From Bostrychus sinensis (lineage: Eukaryota > Chordata > Actinopteri > Gobiiformes > Eleotridae): a stretch of 64,000 nucleotides of DNA. Under the pieces are notes generated by a model, which did no database searches, had not been told where the DNA came from, and saw nothing but the letters and a program-made list of their open reading frames with translations. The stretch spans positions 186,001-250,000 of the forward strand of contig CM036246.1 of the NCBI GenBank assembly GCA_020698575.1, in the 5' to 3' direction. This document shows positions 1-11,910 of this stretch, one piece after another. The position numbers and the translations under genes were made by a program. Position 1 is the stretch's first letter. The number at the start of each line of letters is the position of its first letter.

Positions 1-67
1 AAATTCTGTCATGAGATATTTTTGTCCGTCATTGTATACTTGCATATTAATATCATTAATTATGAAT

Positions 68-968
68 AGGGTTGCAAAGGGGCAGAAAATTTCCGCTAAA
101 TTTCCGGAAATTTTCTGGAAACTTTCCATGGGAAGTTAAGCTTGTAAATTTTGGGAATTTTCAAATTTGGAAACCACAAATACATAAATAAAAAACAATA
201 TAATACAACACAGATATAAGCTATATTGCTAAAAAGCAAGTTAAAATTTTGGTATAAAGGTCAATACATTCTGCAATTATATTTCAATTCAAACTATAAC
301 AGAGTTGTCCTCAGTGCACAGCAAACACCCACCTGTTTTATAGAGGCACTGTCAAAAAGAATGTAAATTGTTCAAAAGAGAGAACATGTGCTGAACTGAC
401 AGTTTAATCAGTGGAAAAACACCACATTACATTAATCTGCTCAAAAAAACGGCACCACCCCCAGTGGCCAGCCTGGGAACTGCAGCCAAACTAGTGTTGA
501 TAGGCCTGCCATCAGAACAGATGTAGCTCATTACCTATGCATGATGTTGTCACAAATGTATTGATACCTATAAAGAATTATGATGCTTAATATTGTGCCC
601 CCAAAATATCACAATATACCACAAAACACATTTTTACAACCCTAATGGTTGAGCTAACCAGAAATATGGAGTCTGCAGTCTTGAGTTTGGTAGTGTTGTG
701 GAGATCAGCTGTGCATGTGATAGAGGGATGCAGAGTGCATAGAAGTGTATGCAAAGCAGGTTACTACAGGTACCACATGTACATGTGACTGAGGAATAAC
801 AGAGATATTGAGGTGGTTTTGTGTTTTTAATGCTATAGTATATTGCCCTGTCATGGGACAGCTTTGAATTATGTAAGTTCCCAATTTATTCCCATAAATT
901 CCCATAAATTCCCATTTATTCCCATGGAAAATTTCCAACTTTGAAAATTCCCGGAATTTTGCAACCCT
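68..968. mobile_element. hAT-like MITE with AGGGTTGC ends
   Basis: The left end AGGGTTGC (68-75) is the reverse complement of GCAACCCT (961-968). Both ends continue into degenerate, complementary AATTTCC/GGAAATT-rich stretches of about 100 bp. Ten bases on either side (58-67 and 969-978) differ at one position, consistent with a decayed target duplication. No coding capacity is seen inside. The family is inferred from termini only. Confidence 0.55.
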
Positions 969-1530
969 AATTATAAATGACTGCCATACCATTTTATTAG
1001 GAATAAGCTACTAATATGCAAATACCATAAAAATACTTAAATCCATCTCCAATCTGTTTTTTTAATAAATGAAGGTGTCTAAAATACAGTATTGCACAGT
1101 AGTGCTCCACATTCAGAATCATTTAGGAGCAGCAGAACAACGCAGCTCTCCCCAATGCAGCCTGGTGAGCCCTGACTATGCCAAAATACAAACTTTAGAC
1201 ACTCTTTCCTCTGTTCACTGAGCTGCAGGGTACACTGCCTCAGACCAGTCGCCTGCAGCTGTACTGTATAGCTGTACGCACTGTGCGTGGACTACCTTTA
1301 GATGTTCCCAGTTCATTTGTCATTGTGCATAGAGCAGCGCAGAGCCATAGCAGCATGTGTATTTGGAAACATGTGCTAAGGTCCTTATAGCAGGGACTGC
1401 AAGGTAAAACTGTTGAAGTTTATCCATATCTGACTTTGGTTACGCGGAGAGGACATTACGTGATGCGCTCTGAATGTGCCACTTTATTTACCAATTGTCA
1501 GGTCTCACGCATTCACCGTGAGACACACAC
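969..1530. other. intron sequence, nothing recognised
   Basis: AT-rich intronic DNA between a MITE and a LINE fragment. I see no exon-like frame, RNA gene or repeat with clear ends. Confidence 0.5.
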
Positions 1531-3020
1531 TTCATTAGACCAAAAATTACACACAATTGGAATAGTTCTTGATTTGCAGAAGGCATTTGATACCATTAAC
1601 CATGAAATCATATTAAATAAACTGGAGAGGTATGGGATCAGGGGAATAACATTGGGATGGATAAGAAGTTATTTGACTGGTAGAAAACTTTGTGAAGTTT
1701 GTGAAGCTTGGTGATAATTGTTCCACTTGTTTGGATATCTCCTGTGGTGTCCCACAGGGGGCAGTGTTGGCCCCAAATTATTTATTCTATATATAAATGA
1801 TTTATGCAAAGTGTCAGATGTATTAAAGTTAGTTTTATTTGCTGATGACATCAGTGCTTTTTGTTCTGGATGTGACCTTCAGCTGTTGGTACAGGAAATA
1901 AACACTGAATTAGGAAAAATTAAAGTATGGTTTGATAAAAATAAATTATCACTAAATAAAAAAAAAAAACTAAATTAATATTGTTTGGAAAGGATAGAAC
2001 CAATGTTGAAATTAAAATAAAGCTGAATGAGGTAAATACTGAAAGAGTGAATGAAATCAAATTTTTAGGGGAGATAATAGATGATAAAATCAGAAGGAAA
2101 TCACATATTAATCATGTTCAAAGTAAAGTTTCAAGAAGTATAGCAGTATTAAATAAAGCAAAACATGTTCTAGATCACAAATCACTATTCACTCTTTACT
2201 GTTCACTAATTCTACCATATTTCAATTATTGTGCAGAAGTTTGGGGCAACAATTATAATACAACAATACATCCGCTATTTCTCCTTCAAAGAATCATTCA
2301 TAGGGCAGGATATAGGGACCATACTAACACATTGTTCTTGCAGTCTAAATTACTAAAATTCAAAGCACTTGTAGATTTATAGACAGTACTAATTATATTC
2401 AAGGCAAAAAAACTATCTACTACCTGGTAATGTGCAAAAGTTGTTCACTGAGATGAGAAGATATAATCTGAGAGAAAAATTTCAGTTTAGAGTCACTCGG
2501 CCGCAGACTAAGAGGAAAAGCTTTTGCGTTTCTATTCTGGAAGTAAAACTGTGGAATAGTTTGAATGTGGAGCTGAGGGAATGTCCAAACATGAAACAAT
2601 TTAAAAAACAGTTTAAAGAAATTATTTTCCAAAGGTATAAAGAAGGTTGACAGGTATTAATTTGGAATTTGTGGTTAAAGTTATCATTGTAAAATGTAAT
2701 TGATAAACAAGTGTCTTGTGTGCACAAATTATGGTTTGTATATAAAAATTCTATTGATTTTGATTGTTAATTAAGAACTCTTGATTGTCTATAAATAGGA
2801 AGCAGTTAAATGTACTTTTGATATATTGGGAAAAGGGGTGGGATTTAATAAGCTTGCGCTTCTTCCCACTCCTTTTCGGGCATACTGTGCATGGGAGGAT
2901 GTTTTTTTCCTTTTTTTTTTCGTTTTTGTTGTATTCAGTTATATATGTGTACATTGTGTAGGTGCATGTAATTTTGTTTATTATGTGCTCGAAATAAACT
3001 ATAAACTAAACTAAACTAAA
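1531..3020 (+). pseudogene. 5'-truncated non-LTR retrotransposon (jockey/L2-type LINE), broken ORF2
   Basis: Reverse-transcriptase motifs run left to right: a motif-A-like LDLQKAFDTINH, then PQG region remains, motif C LFADDISAF near 1836-1862, then the connection domain and C terminus (VKLWNSLNVELRECPN at about 2548-2595). Stops and frameshifts at about 1713, 1975 and 2382 break it into four frames. The endonuclease domain is missing, as expected for 5' truncation. The 3' end is a short tandem AACTAA tail (about 2995-3020). The product would be the target-primed reverse transcriptase; this copy is dead. Clade is uncertain among jockey-like groups. Confidence 0.8.
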
Positions 3021-3483
3021 GACAGGAGGGCTACAGAGGTGGCTCTGGTTAGACCTGTTGCAGTGTGTAGTGTGGGACAGGAGGGAGACAGGTCTATCAG
3101 GTTCCTGCATGGGATGAATGAACTGGCCCTATAGTGGATCATGTGCGCCTCTTTATGTAATGTACTCATTCTTGAGAGTTGGGACAGAAGAGGTCCTTCA
3201 TTATGTATATTATGTAAAAATAATTTTGAAAATATCATAATTTACCTACTTACAAAGTTAAATCTAAAGGAACTGCATATACCTATGCTATTTTTATGCA
3301 CAAATTTTTCTCTATTTTGGTCAAATTCATTTGAATGTATGGTCTTTTAAAAACTGAGAAATTGTATTGAATACATATAAATCAAATTAAAATGATGGAC
3401 TATGACATAAAACAATGCATGAAATAAATGTCAAATAAGATTTTCCTTAAAAATCTTCCCTTTAAAGTTGTGTCCTCAGTTTC

Positions 3484-4033
3484 TGTCAACTCCGTCAGAT
3501 TTTTTCATAAACCTAAGTAATTCAGGCAATAGCATGTTCATCTATATTACTGAGGACCCTTTTTGTCTCTACAGCTGTGGAGAATTCAGCACTACCACAC
3601 AGAATCTGGGAGCTTTTAAAGTTTTTGATATTTTAGACAAACATTGTCAGTATTCCTATGGTCACAGCTGTCAACACCATCTCTCTGTTGTCATTTGTTT
3701 TTTAAACTGTAACGGATTGAATCTAAACATTTTACTGAGTTTATTAAGACAGCAAGCAACTAGGGAAAAACTAGCTAGCTGCAATATGCAATACATGTTT
3801 TGGAAGTAAAATACATGTCCTTACATCAACTCCATCAGATTCCATGCCTGATGGAGTTGACAAATCCACTATAACCTCTTAGTGTGCCAATATAATATTA
3901 TTTGTGAACTTAGTAAAGGATTTAATTGTCTTTTCAGGGTTTCAGTTACACATAAATGTACATATATAGCATGAGTTATCTTACTACATATATTTTTTCA
4001 TTGTGTCAGGTTCAGTGTCTGACAGAGTTGACA
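3484..4033. mobile_element. candidate small TIR element (TGTCAACTCCGTCAGA ends)
   Basis: TGTCAACTCCGTCAGA at 3484-3499 is matched, with one difference, by the reverse complement of TCTGACAGAGTTGACA at 4018-4033. A related palindrome, TCAACTCCATCAGA facing TGATGGAGTTGA, sits inside at about 3827-3862. No protein is encoded. No target duplication was evident, so boundaries may be off. Confidence 0.4.
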
Positions 4034-4399
4034 TATAAGCTGACTGAGGTGACAAACACACCTATAATCTCTTAATGTGTAAATATAATATTTTTACATG
4101 TTGTTTTTATTGACACTGTTTTTAGCATCTATAATTGTACCTCAACCTTTTCCCCTCGCTTTCCCCTAAGAATTTCATAGGATACACACACAAGTTTGTT
4201 TGCTAAGTGATAAATCAAATCTCACTTATCAAGCTTATGTAGGATTCATTAAACATTTGGGGAGGTACGTAAGCTACTAAAAAGGCTGAAAGCTACACAG
4301 ACCCCAGCTATAGTGCAACTATTTAGTACTAGTTCAAGTATTAGGCATTTTTGCCTTAGTTGTTTCACTTTTAAATTCACAATATGGCTTACATGTTGT

Positions 4400-4930
4400 T
4401 GACAATTTGGCATTTATAAGTGCTACTGGACGTCATTTTGTTCTTAGTAGTGGAAATGGGATATTTTACATGTTCACTAGTAGTGATAACTTTTTGTGGT
4501 CATTAGATGTTGACAAACAAGTAAGCATTTTGATGTCCACTAGTGCTACTAAAAGGGTATTCTAGCCTTACTGGTGCTACTAGTAAGAATTTTGGCTGCA
4601 ACTAATAGAAGTTTTAAATTCCAACCACAGTATTAGTACTACTAGTGAACTGCAAGGAAGCAGGACAAGGATTATTAAATAAATGACAGTGTAAAGAACC
4701 AACTGTAAGACTCAAATATGCCCCTCTTCCACCTCCTGATCAGCATATATTGCATTTCTGCCCTCACTAGTACTCCTAGTAAGCCAAAACCATTTTTGGA
4801 TCGCATTAGTGCCAGTACACATTTTGTACCATTAGTAGTATAAGTTACCATTTTGGACCTTGCTATTTGTATAACTTACGAGTACTAGCTGGCATTTTGT
4901 CACCTACTAATGCCACTCTGACAGGAGGAA
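4400..4930. repeat. degenerate ACTAGT-containing repeat array
   Basis: The block is dominated by recurring, diverged phrases of the form ACTAGTnnTACTAGTAA followed by ATTTTGG, at roughly 50-70 bp spacing. It looks like an old decayed tandem or composite repeat. Nothing coding. Confidence 0.4.
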
Positions 4931-6115
4931 CTAGTGTTTTTTCTTAAATTAACCAGGGAGATATATGACTGGACTCTTGTACTGTGTTGTACAAGAGGAT
5001 TCAGTGCTATCTCCGCCTGGGCAGGTTCACATGAACCAAGGCTTGTTTCTGAAAGCAGCTCCAGTGTTTCCTTCACTTGGAATGGGTTCAACATGGGCCG
5101 GGTCCGCTCCATGGATTCAACACGAGCTTCAGCTGGAATGGTGACTTTGGCATTTTTACGCATATTGCCCTGCTTCAGGTCCAGCAACGTCATGAGAGGA
5201 GCTCGCGAGCCAGCTCTCTAACTCAGGTGAGTTGGTGGACCTAAACTGCTACATTCTGCTTCTGGTGTTTTATGGCAAAACCGACAATCTGCCAAGTTTG
5301 TTTGCACTGCTTTCCCACCCTTCGTTTCTTTGATTTGTTACTCTGCCTGTGATTGTTCTGCCCATAGAAATTAACTTTTAGCGAAGGGATACCAGGCTAA
5401 CTTCTTTGAATAGAATAGGAAAAGAGTTTGTCTGGCCAGCCAGGCTACTTTAATGATGCTTTTAGTGATGAACAGTGAAAATGTTAAATGTTTTTTGTTT
5501 TCTCAAAAATGAAATTGTAACATCACAAAAAGCATGAGAAATTAAAAGACGAGAGTCAAGTCTTCTGGTAATTATATGGCCTTATTATATTCTATGGGAA
5601 AAATCAAGAATTTCATGTTGGCCTACAGTGGGAAAATGGTAGCCTGCTTTCAAAAAGAAAGTAGGACGGGTTGGTTTGCCAGGCAAAAATGGTTGACTGT
5701 GTTAAAAAAAAAAAAGTAAAAATAAATTTCACTCTTTTTCTTCAAAATAAAATGCTGATAGTACTGAATGCACAGTTTTATACTGCAATGGCATTCATTT
5801 TAATCTGGTGCTACACAAAAAATAATAATGTACCAAAACCAATACTTTGGATCTTCAACCAACACAAGACACGTAAAAAAATCACGACTCCCCGACATTT
5901 ATTTTATGAAGGAAAAAAAAGTTTTTTTTTGTGTGTTTTTTTCCACGAATAATGACATTGAATAAGTATTCAAATTTACATTTAAAGGGTTAAAATCCGC
6001 AATTATTAAATGTTTGATCATTTTGATCAGGACTGAAGGAGTTGAAGAGATTTATGCTGATAAAAGCATTTTTAAAAGTACTCATCTGTCTGACCTCCCA
6101 GTGCTGATGTCTGAC
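4931..6115. other. intron sequence, nothing recognised
   Basis: Intron downstream of the last visible ptprf exon. A 97-codon open frame on the minus strand (4900-5193) has no family I recognise, and no neighbouring frame continues it. No TIR, microsatellite of note or RNA gene seen. Confidence 0.45.
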
Positions 6116-6372
6116 CTGATGGGGGCTGCTGTGGGCACACGGGGCAGGCTCAGCCCCACTCTGCCCCCCTCCTCCGGGCTGTGGGGGTGTGGAATCGGCC
6201 CAGCACTCAACAGGTTAGGGGCAGTGCGGACGGAGACCTGCTGCTGCAGCCCCCCGGCACTGGGGGCTCGGCTCGTCATCACAAATGAGTACTCAGTGTC
6301 GGGCTGGAGGTCTGTGATGAGCAACCTCTGGCGCTCCACAGCCACCTCCACACTCTGCTGGTTATACAGGAT
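6116..6372 (-). CDS. ptprf: ptprf exon: second half of FN8 and start of juxtamembrane region
   Basis: Encodes residues 934-1018. It opens ILYNQQSVEVAVERQRLL, continues ITDLQPDTEYSFVMTSR and SAGGLQQQVSVRTAPNLL, then a proline-rich segment leading toward the furin-cleaved juxtamembrane part. Acceptor CCCTCAG|ATC (phase 0); the preferred donor is ATCAG|GTCAGA (phase 2), with a second possible GTCAGA 16 nt farther. The SVRTAPNLL end is what best separates PTPRF from PTPRS and PTPRD. This is the last exon visible; the next must be more than 6.1 kb downstream. Confidence 0.93.
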
Positions 6373-6577
6373 CTGAGGGCACATGGACACCAGGCTTACA
6401 TCAGGTTAGGCAGACAAGGACCATTAGCTCCATCAAAGTATAAGATTTAGTCTCTTTTGGAGAAAAAAAAAACTGTCTACTTGGTCAACAACACCAGTGA
6501 AAATGAAAAACAGTTTCAAACAGAGAAAGTGTTACTGCTGCTGCAGCACATCATGACTGCTTTTCACTGATGATTGA

Positions 6578-6900
6578 TTTTACAACCCGAATTTCCTAAA
6601 TGTTGGGACATTTTTTAAATTTGAATAAAATAGAAACTAAAAGACTTTTAAATCACATGAGCCAGTATTTTATTCACAGTAGAACATAGATAACATAGCA
6701 AATATCTACACTGAGAAATTTTACATTTTTAAGCACAAAATGAACATCGAGGTTATTGAGCACCTGTGAGAGATGCTAACCTCAACTGCGCCTGGGTTAT
6801 TAGACCTTTAGCACATTTAGGGTGCCTGTTAGGTGCCTTTCCTAATTCTGGCCAAAACAGTGATGTGTCCCACATTTGCTATACTGAACATGAACTTAAT
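6578..6900. mobile_element. one-ended fragment of the same TIR family as 25396-26195
   Basis: Begins TACAACCCGAATTTCC and continues TGTTGGGAC, then a segment with AGAACATAGATAACAT that is shared, with few changes, with the element at 25396. Only one terminus is present; the body decays after about 170 bp. It lies in the intron between the two FN8 exons. Confidence 0.55.
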
Positions 6901-7012
6901 ACAGAAAGATATTCTACAGTGCAATAGTAGAGATACTATTAATATGATTTATAAAGCCACATTCTGAATGTATTTTTTTAATGATATTAAAGGTCTTAAG
7001 GTCTTGTCTTAC

Positions 7013-7110
7013 CTTAAGAGGCACTTGAGATTTATAGGTTTCTGGCACTTCCCACGTGAGCACCACAGAGGTCTTCATCACTGCTTTCACAGCAAAATTC
7101 TTGGTGAATG
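7013..7110 (-). CDS. ptprf: ptprf exon: first half of FN8
   Basis: Encodes residues 902-933: FTKNFAVKAVMKTSVVLTWE and VPETYKSQVPLK. Acceptor CCTTCAG|CA with a pyrimidine-rich tract, donor CTTAAG|GTAAGA; phase 1 to phase 0. The upstream split codon gives Ala (MPA-FTKNF). The MKTSV-LTWE-P phrase is the start of the last FNIII domain in all LAR-RPTPs. The domain is completed by the exon at 6372. Confidence 0.95.
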
Positions 7111-8336
7111 CTGAAGGAATGAGTGCAAGGTATAACACAAAAGCAAGACATGAGTAAACTTCCACTTTTCACTGAAAAACTGAACTGTGGTGCACTCTGT
7201 GTCATCTGAATCATCCCAGAATCATTTCACATGTCCAAATAGAACACATAATGATGGACCAGACATCAGCAGTCTCTGGTTTTAGAGCTGCATGTGGCTC
7301 TGTAGTCCTGCTCTTGTCGGGAGCTGACATTTGGTGATGTAATGTCAATAAAGACATAAGTAGATGGCAAAAAAAAACAACCTGTATCTGCATCATCTTG
7401 TGAGTTTAATTTGTTTTTCAGAACAGGCTAGAACTTAAATTAATAAATAGTTGTTTATAGCCTTTAATGGCTGCACAGTGCACAAGCTGATTTGAAGTGT
7501 AACACACATAGGTTAAATAAACAGCATGAAGAAATAGTTACTGGATGTAACTCCAGTGCTCTGAATATGCATGGCTTCTGTATAATACTGTTGTTTAGAA
7601 AATTCTACTAAAAATCACTTAATTTTTACAAAATGTGAGTCGGACAAAGCTACAACTATGTTGCATTTGGATGGAGCATATACACACAAATATATTTTTA
7701 ATAAAAAAAACACAAAATGTACATTGTTTTGAATTGTTATTGTTGCTTTACTGCTCAGTCTTGGTAATAAACCCTCCTCTCTCAGCACATGGCATGTTTC
7801 TATGAATACTCCAGTTTAAACCATCACTAAATTAGTTGGTGATTTTTTTAATAATTGATTATAATCAATTAATCTGATTAGTTGTTGCAGCCCTACAGTG
7901 CAATGAGTGTTTTTAACACAGTTCTTTGTTAGTTTGTAATACTTAATGACCACCCATAGGCTATATTTCAGTTATAGGCTAAGTAACTTTTGTGCATTCA
8001 AATTGGTTGCTGTTCTTTACAGATTCAGATTTTGTATTTTTGGCAACAATTGGCCCTGGATAAAGAAGGTTGTAGACCCCTGTCATGGACACACTAAAGA
8101 AGTCAGAGCTGACAAATCAAAACCATGATAAAGTTGTGTTGGCCTATGGTACATGACAGATTATTTAAACCATTGCGACAATTAGGTCTAGTGTTTATGA
8201 GGCTCTTCTTCTGATATTAAAGTCAGACATTTTTAGAATAATCTCAGAATTATTCATATCAGTGCTCAACCCTTTTATGGCCCTAATCCTCTCTTGTACA
8301 AATGTGTGTTTTTATTAGATCCCGTGAATGTGTCAC
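7111..8336. other. intron between FN8 and FN7 exons; one MITE end
   Basis: No exon or gene. At about 7836-7900 a segment ending GTTGCAGCCCTACAGTG, preceded by ATTGATTATAATCAATTAATC, resembles one terminus of a fish hAT-type MITE (TAGGGCTGCAAC ends). The rest is unremarkable AT-rich sequence. Confidence 0.4.
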
Positions 8337-8918
8337 CTGGCATGAAGGACGTCATAGTGCGGCTCTGGATGCTGGGGCTGAGAGGACCCCCTCCCTTGCT
8401 GGTGAAGGCCTGAACCCGGATGTCGTAGGTGGTGTCGGGCTGCAGACCCTGAATGCTCATACTGGAGGTGGCGGTGCTGTTGGTGCTGTTGCTCTGGCTG
8501 TTAATGTCCCGGTACACCACCACATACTTGAGGATTCTGCCGTTCCTCTGGGCCAACGGCGGGGGATCCCAGGACAGCTCTGTGGAAGTAGATGACAGCC
8601 CCACAACTCTCAGGTTCTGGGGGTAACTGCCCGGAACATCCTCAGGGAAGCTGATCTCCTTCACGTACTCCTCCCCCATACCGGCTGGGTTCTTGGCACA
8701 GAGTTTGAAGGTGTAGGTGGCCCCCTTGTGGAGACCGGTGACAGTGAAGTGGTCGTCTGTTTGTCTGAAGTCTCTCACAGTAAAGCCTTCCTCCTCTTCT
8801 CTTTTGTACTGCAGCTGGTAGCCCATGTGCTCTCCCACCATTTCTTTAGGCGGCTGCCACTGGATCAGCGCTGTGTTGCTGTTTGTGGTGCTGATCATCA
8901 GGGTGGGACGGCCCGGCA
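8337..8918 (-). CDS. ptprf: ptprf exon: FN6 and FN7
   Basis: A 582-nt exon encoding residues 708-900. FN6: PGRPTLMISTTNSNTALIQW, then HFTVTGLHKGATYTFKLCAK and PAGMGEEY. FN7: DVPGSYPQNLRVVGLSS, ELSWDPPPLAQRNGRILKYV, VYRDINSQ, and GLQPDTTYDIRVQAFTSKGG to SIQSRTM. FN7 has a cluster of N-glycosylation sequons (NSTNSTATSS). Acceptor TTCCAG|TG, donor CCAG|GTGACA, phase 1 at both ends. In this family FN4-FN7 can be removed by splicing, and this exon keeps the frame when skipped. Confidence 0.96.
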
Positions 8919-9517
8919 CTGGAACATGCAACACAATTCACTTAAAGATAGCCACGGAAATGCTTATATAATGTAATATCACAATTACATTATAAATCCA
9001 TTTAGAATTATAGATCAAAAACCAAACTCTCTCAACACAGGATTTTGTTACTACCATAAGGGTGTAAATCCATTTAACTGCAGTAACATTCTATTGAGAA
9101 ATGACATGAAAAGTTGGAGCCAAAAGAATGTATGCAACATTCTTGTATCCCTCTCAGCTCCAACAACAACAGAAGTGGCCTCACCCTCGGTTCTTCCTCT
9201 GTCTCTTCTTGGTCTCAACCAGAACCGAGGCTGGTCTCTAAACCAACCTTGGTTATTTTCCCTTTAGCTTTAGCTTTTTAGAGACCAGTACAACGTTCCT
9301 ACTTTTACTGTGGTTACAGAAATGCCCTTGGTTTAATCCTAAATCAACTGTTGCTAATAACATTTTTTTCTTGCTGCATAATACTAATAAGTTAATTTAT
9401 TTTGGTTAGTAATGGAATATATCTAACTACAGATAAGAACCAAACAAAAAAATTACACGTTAAATAAACCTGACATGTATGTATATGTACATGCATATAA
9501 ATAGCGCAGACACAGAC

Positions 9518-9635
9518 CTGCTCCTGTGGTGGTGGCAAGTTGGGCCTTGCTGTGAGCCCCATCTCCTTTGGTGGTGTATGCCCCCACAGTCACTGAGTAT
9601 GTAGTCTCAGGAAGCAGCCTTGTGATAATGACCTC
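9518..9635 (-). CDS. ptprf: ptprf exon: end of FN5
   Basis: Encodes residues 668-706, EVIITRLLPETTYSVTVGAY followed by TTKGDGAHSKAQLATTTGA. The exon is too short for a long open frame and was found by matching phases. Acceptor CTGTAG|GAG (phase 0) and donor GCAG|GTCTGT (phase 1) are canonical. The split codon gives the Val of VPGRP that opens FN6. The PETTYSV and YTTKGDGA motifs are typical of LAR FN5. Confidence 0.93.
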
Positions 9636-10189
9636 CTACAGAAAAGACACAAGAGCAAGCTTTTATACAAATTTAAACTACAATACAACAATATATTTAA
9701 AAACAACTTCTGGAAATAGGTGTCATTAGGTCTGTCTCAGTTTTTCTCCCCATATGTACATGTTGCCTCTTGGCCAGTTAAATTAAATTTAACATATCTA
9801 AGCTGATGATGCTCAGCTGTATCTGCTGTAGGAGATCTGGACCACTCCTGAAATTCTATCAAAAATGGACATTCCTTTAGGAGACGAGAAGTCTGCTCTT
9901 ACCCACCAAGGATGCAAAACAAAGACATATATCTGTCCTATACGAACTGCAGACCAATAAAAATGCCAGAAGAGGCCTCCTCTCTTCTCTGATAAGAACC
10001 AGAGACCTGGCACATCTCATCTGTTTAAAAGACTTTATATGCATTAACATGTTACTTTACAGGAAAATGTCATAGCTATGTTTTGTGCAAACTGTTGAAT
10101 GTAACATGTTTTTAAAGGTATGTAAATTGAAGTGGAGTAAGACACATTTCTTTTTATGACATTTTGTGTCTAGCAGAGGTAATTTGAGT

Positions 10190-11260
10190 CCTCTCCACTA
10201 TCAGTTCAAGGGGGGGCTGAGACACCCTTCCAGTCTTATCTTGGGGTGCAGCCCACATTCCTCAGTTTAGTTTAGGTTTAGTCTTGTCTTCGTCTTGTCT
10301 TTGTCTCATCTCGTCTCCGTCTCTCCTTCGTCTTTTAAGTTTAATTTTTCTTTTCTTCTCGTCATTTTTGTTGCGTTAAGTTCACCTTGCCGGTGATAAC
10401 ATCTTTTCAGTATCATCATAAGTATCATTTTTGTAGTTTATTTTGAAAAGCCTCGCGCCGCACACCATCCGCCATCTTTAACAATCGCTGCCTTGACCAA
10501 AGCGGCTATTTTAAGAAGTTATACTTCTAAAGTTTCGAATTGCTGTGAAAGGATTTTTATTGAATTTTTCATTTGGCATTAAAAGGGACATTTGCCATAC
10601 TCTGAAACTTTGACGCTGCCTTACGCTGACAACAGCTAAACTCTCCCTGAGCGGCATCACGCTCCTGTTCAACATAACGGGACACCTGGTGACTGGCTTG
10701 TTGAGCTTGGAGGACACACCACGACCCGCAGCTTGGGACCGGGAAGACCAACCCTGTGACACCCTGCGGCTCTAAAGGACGAGGAAACAACATCCGAGCC
10801 CCTGGCTGAAACCGGAGGCTGGCTGTCGTCACCACCTTCCCCTCCTGCTCCGAAGACGGTACCAGTGTTGTATATGTTGACAAAGTTGGCGCTTATAGTC
10901 TCAGAGTCTACTCCCTTATTCCTAAATTTCCAATAATTTAATAAGTCAATTTATTACTTACTCCACTGCAATTCATCATTAGTTAATAATTCTGCGTAAC
11001 GGTTCCGTTCATAATTCCTTTCAATATTTACCTGTGCCTCAGTACACTATTCCACCTTATTGTGTAAATAAACGTCATACTTAATCTAAATTAAGTTGAG
11101 TTTGGTGGTCTTTATCTATTAAACTGAGTCCCTCCTGGTCAATCCTTCCCTCTTAAGACATTAGTTTAGGTGTTTTAATCTGCACGTTAGCGCAAGGCTA
11201 ACTGGTACCAATGCGGAGTTATTACTCTTAATCTTTGTCTTAGTTCAGTGTATATATTTT
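10190..11260. mobile_element. possible solo LTR or LTR-like block
   Basis: An about 1-kb block, richer in G+C in its middle part than the surrounding intron, with TCTTGTCT/TCGTCTC repeats near 10285-10335, no long frame, and an AATAAA (11062) followed by a GT-rich GTTGAGTTTGGTGGTC, as in LTR polyadenylation regions. I could not find matching TG...CA ends or target duplications. It could instead be an unrelated composite repeat. Confidence 0.25.
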
Positions 11261-11440
11261 TATATATGTACCCTACACTGCCACTGAACACCTATAACTC
11301 TTTCTACAACAATTTTAATATAATTAAAAAACATATGTTAGTTACATTTTAATATTTATTGTGCTCTGAGTCTTTAACTGGTGAGAGATCAGATAATGAG
11401 TGTGGTCCAACAGAATAAATTAAATCAAACTGTATACTAC

Positions 11441-11634
11441 CTGCGCTTCTGGCACACCCACATCCAGGATAACCGGATGTCCGAGAAGCCCTCCATTTTC
11501 TAGCTGGGAATACACTATCTGGTAGCCCCTGATCTGTCCGTGCTGCTTCAGGGACAAAGGGGGCTTCCAGCTCACTCTGAGGGCTGTCGAGTTCAGGGGC
11601 TCAACCTCCACCTTCCTGGGCGGGGCTCCAGGCA
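11441..11634 (-). CDS. ptprf: ptprf exon: first part of FN5
   Basis: Encodes residues 604-667. PPRKVEVEPLNSTALRVSW, KQHGQIRGYQIVYSQLENG and VPEAQ are near-identical to PTPRF FN5. Acceptor TGTGCAG|TG (phase 1), donor GCGCAG|GTAGTA (phase 0). In mammalian PTPRF a 9-residue insert (WRPEESEDY) can follow AQ; here the next exon begins EVIITRLLPETTYS directly. I saw no 27-nt microexon for that insert in the 1.8-kb intron, but a short one could be missed by eye. Confidence 0.95.
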
Positions 11635-11699
11635 CTGCACAGGAACACAGGACATCAAAATCAGTGGGCCTCATTTTTGAACTCTAGGCAATTACCAAA

Positions 11700-11910
11700 G
11701 TTTTCTTAGCTTCAAAATGATCTTCTGGAAGCTCAAATCCCAAGAACAGGTCTCCTACGGCTGCCTATTACATAGGGCTCGCGACAAGGACAAGGAGGCC
11801 TACAAAGCTGCATCGTTCAGTGACAGGAGTGCTTTGAAAGAGGCAAAATGACAGTATGCAAAGAGGCTGCAACTACTGCTATTACTAATTGTTAATAGGC
11901 TTAACAATTT
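11700..11910 (+). pseudogene. short LINE ORF2 remnant, tentative
   Basis: A plus-strand stretch reads RARDKDKEAYKAASFSDRS then ALKEAK, a stop and QYAKRL, resembling the basic segment that precedes the reverse-transcriptase core in several LINE ORF2 proteins. It is short and broken. It lies in the interval where an FN4 exon would be expected. Confidence 0.3.

Noticed and set aside
4900..5221. Overlapping 97- and 95-codon frames on opposite strands
   Set aside because: No recognisable domain, no exon-type splice sites matching ptprf phase, and no continuation; chance frames are plausible.
8302..8976. Plus-strand frames opposite FN6-FN7
   Set aside because: Shadow of the ptprf exon; the minus-strand frame carries the FNIII motifs and splice sites.
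9636..11440. 27-nt microexon for the nine-residue FN5 insert
   Set aside because: No phase-0 block resembling WRPEESEDY with splice sites was seen; the two FN5 exons join well without it.
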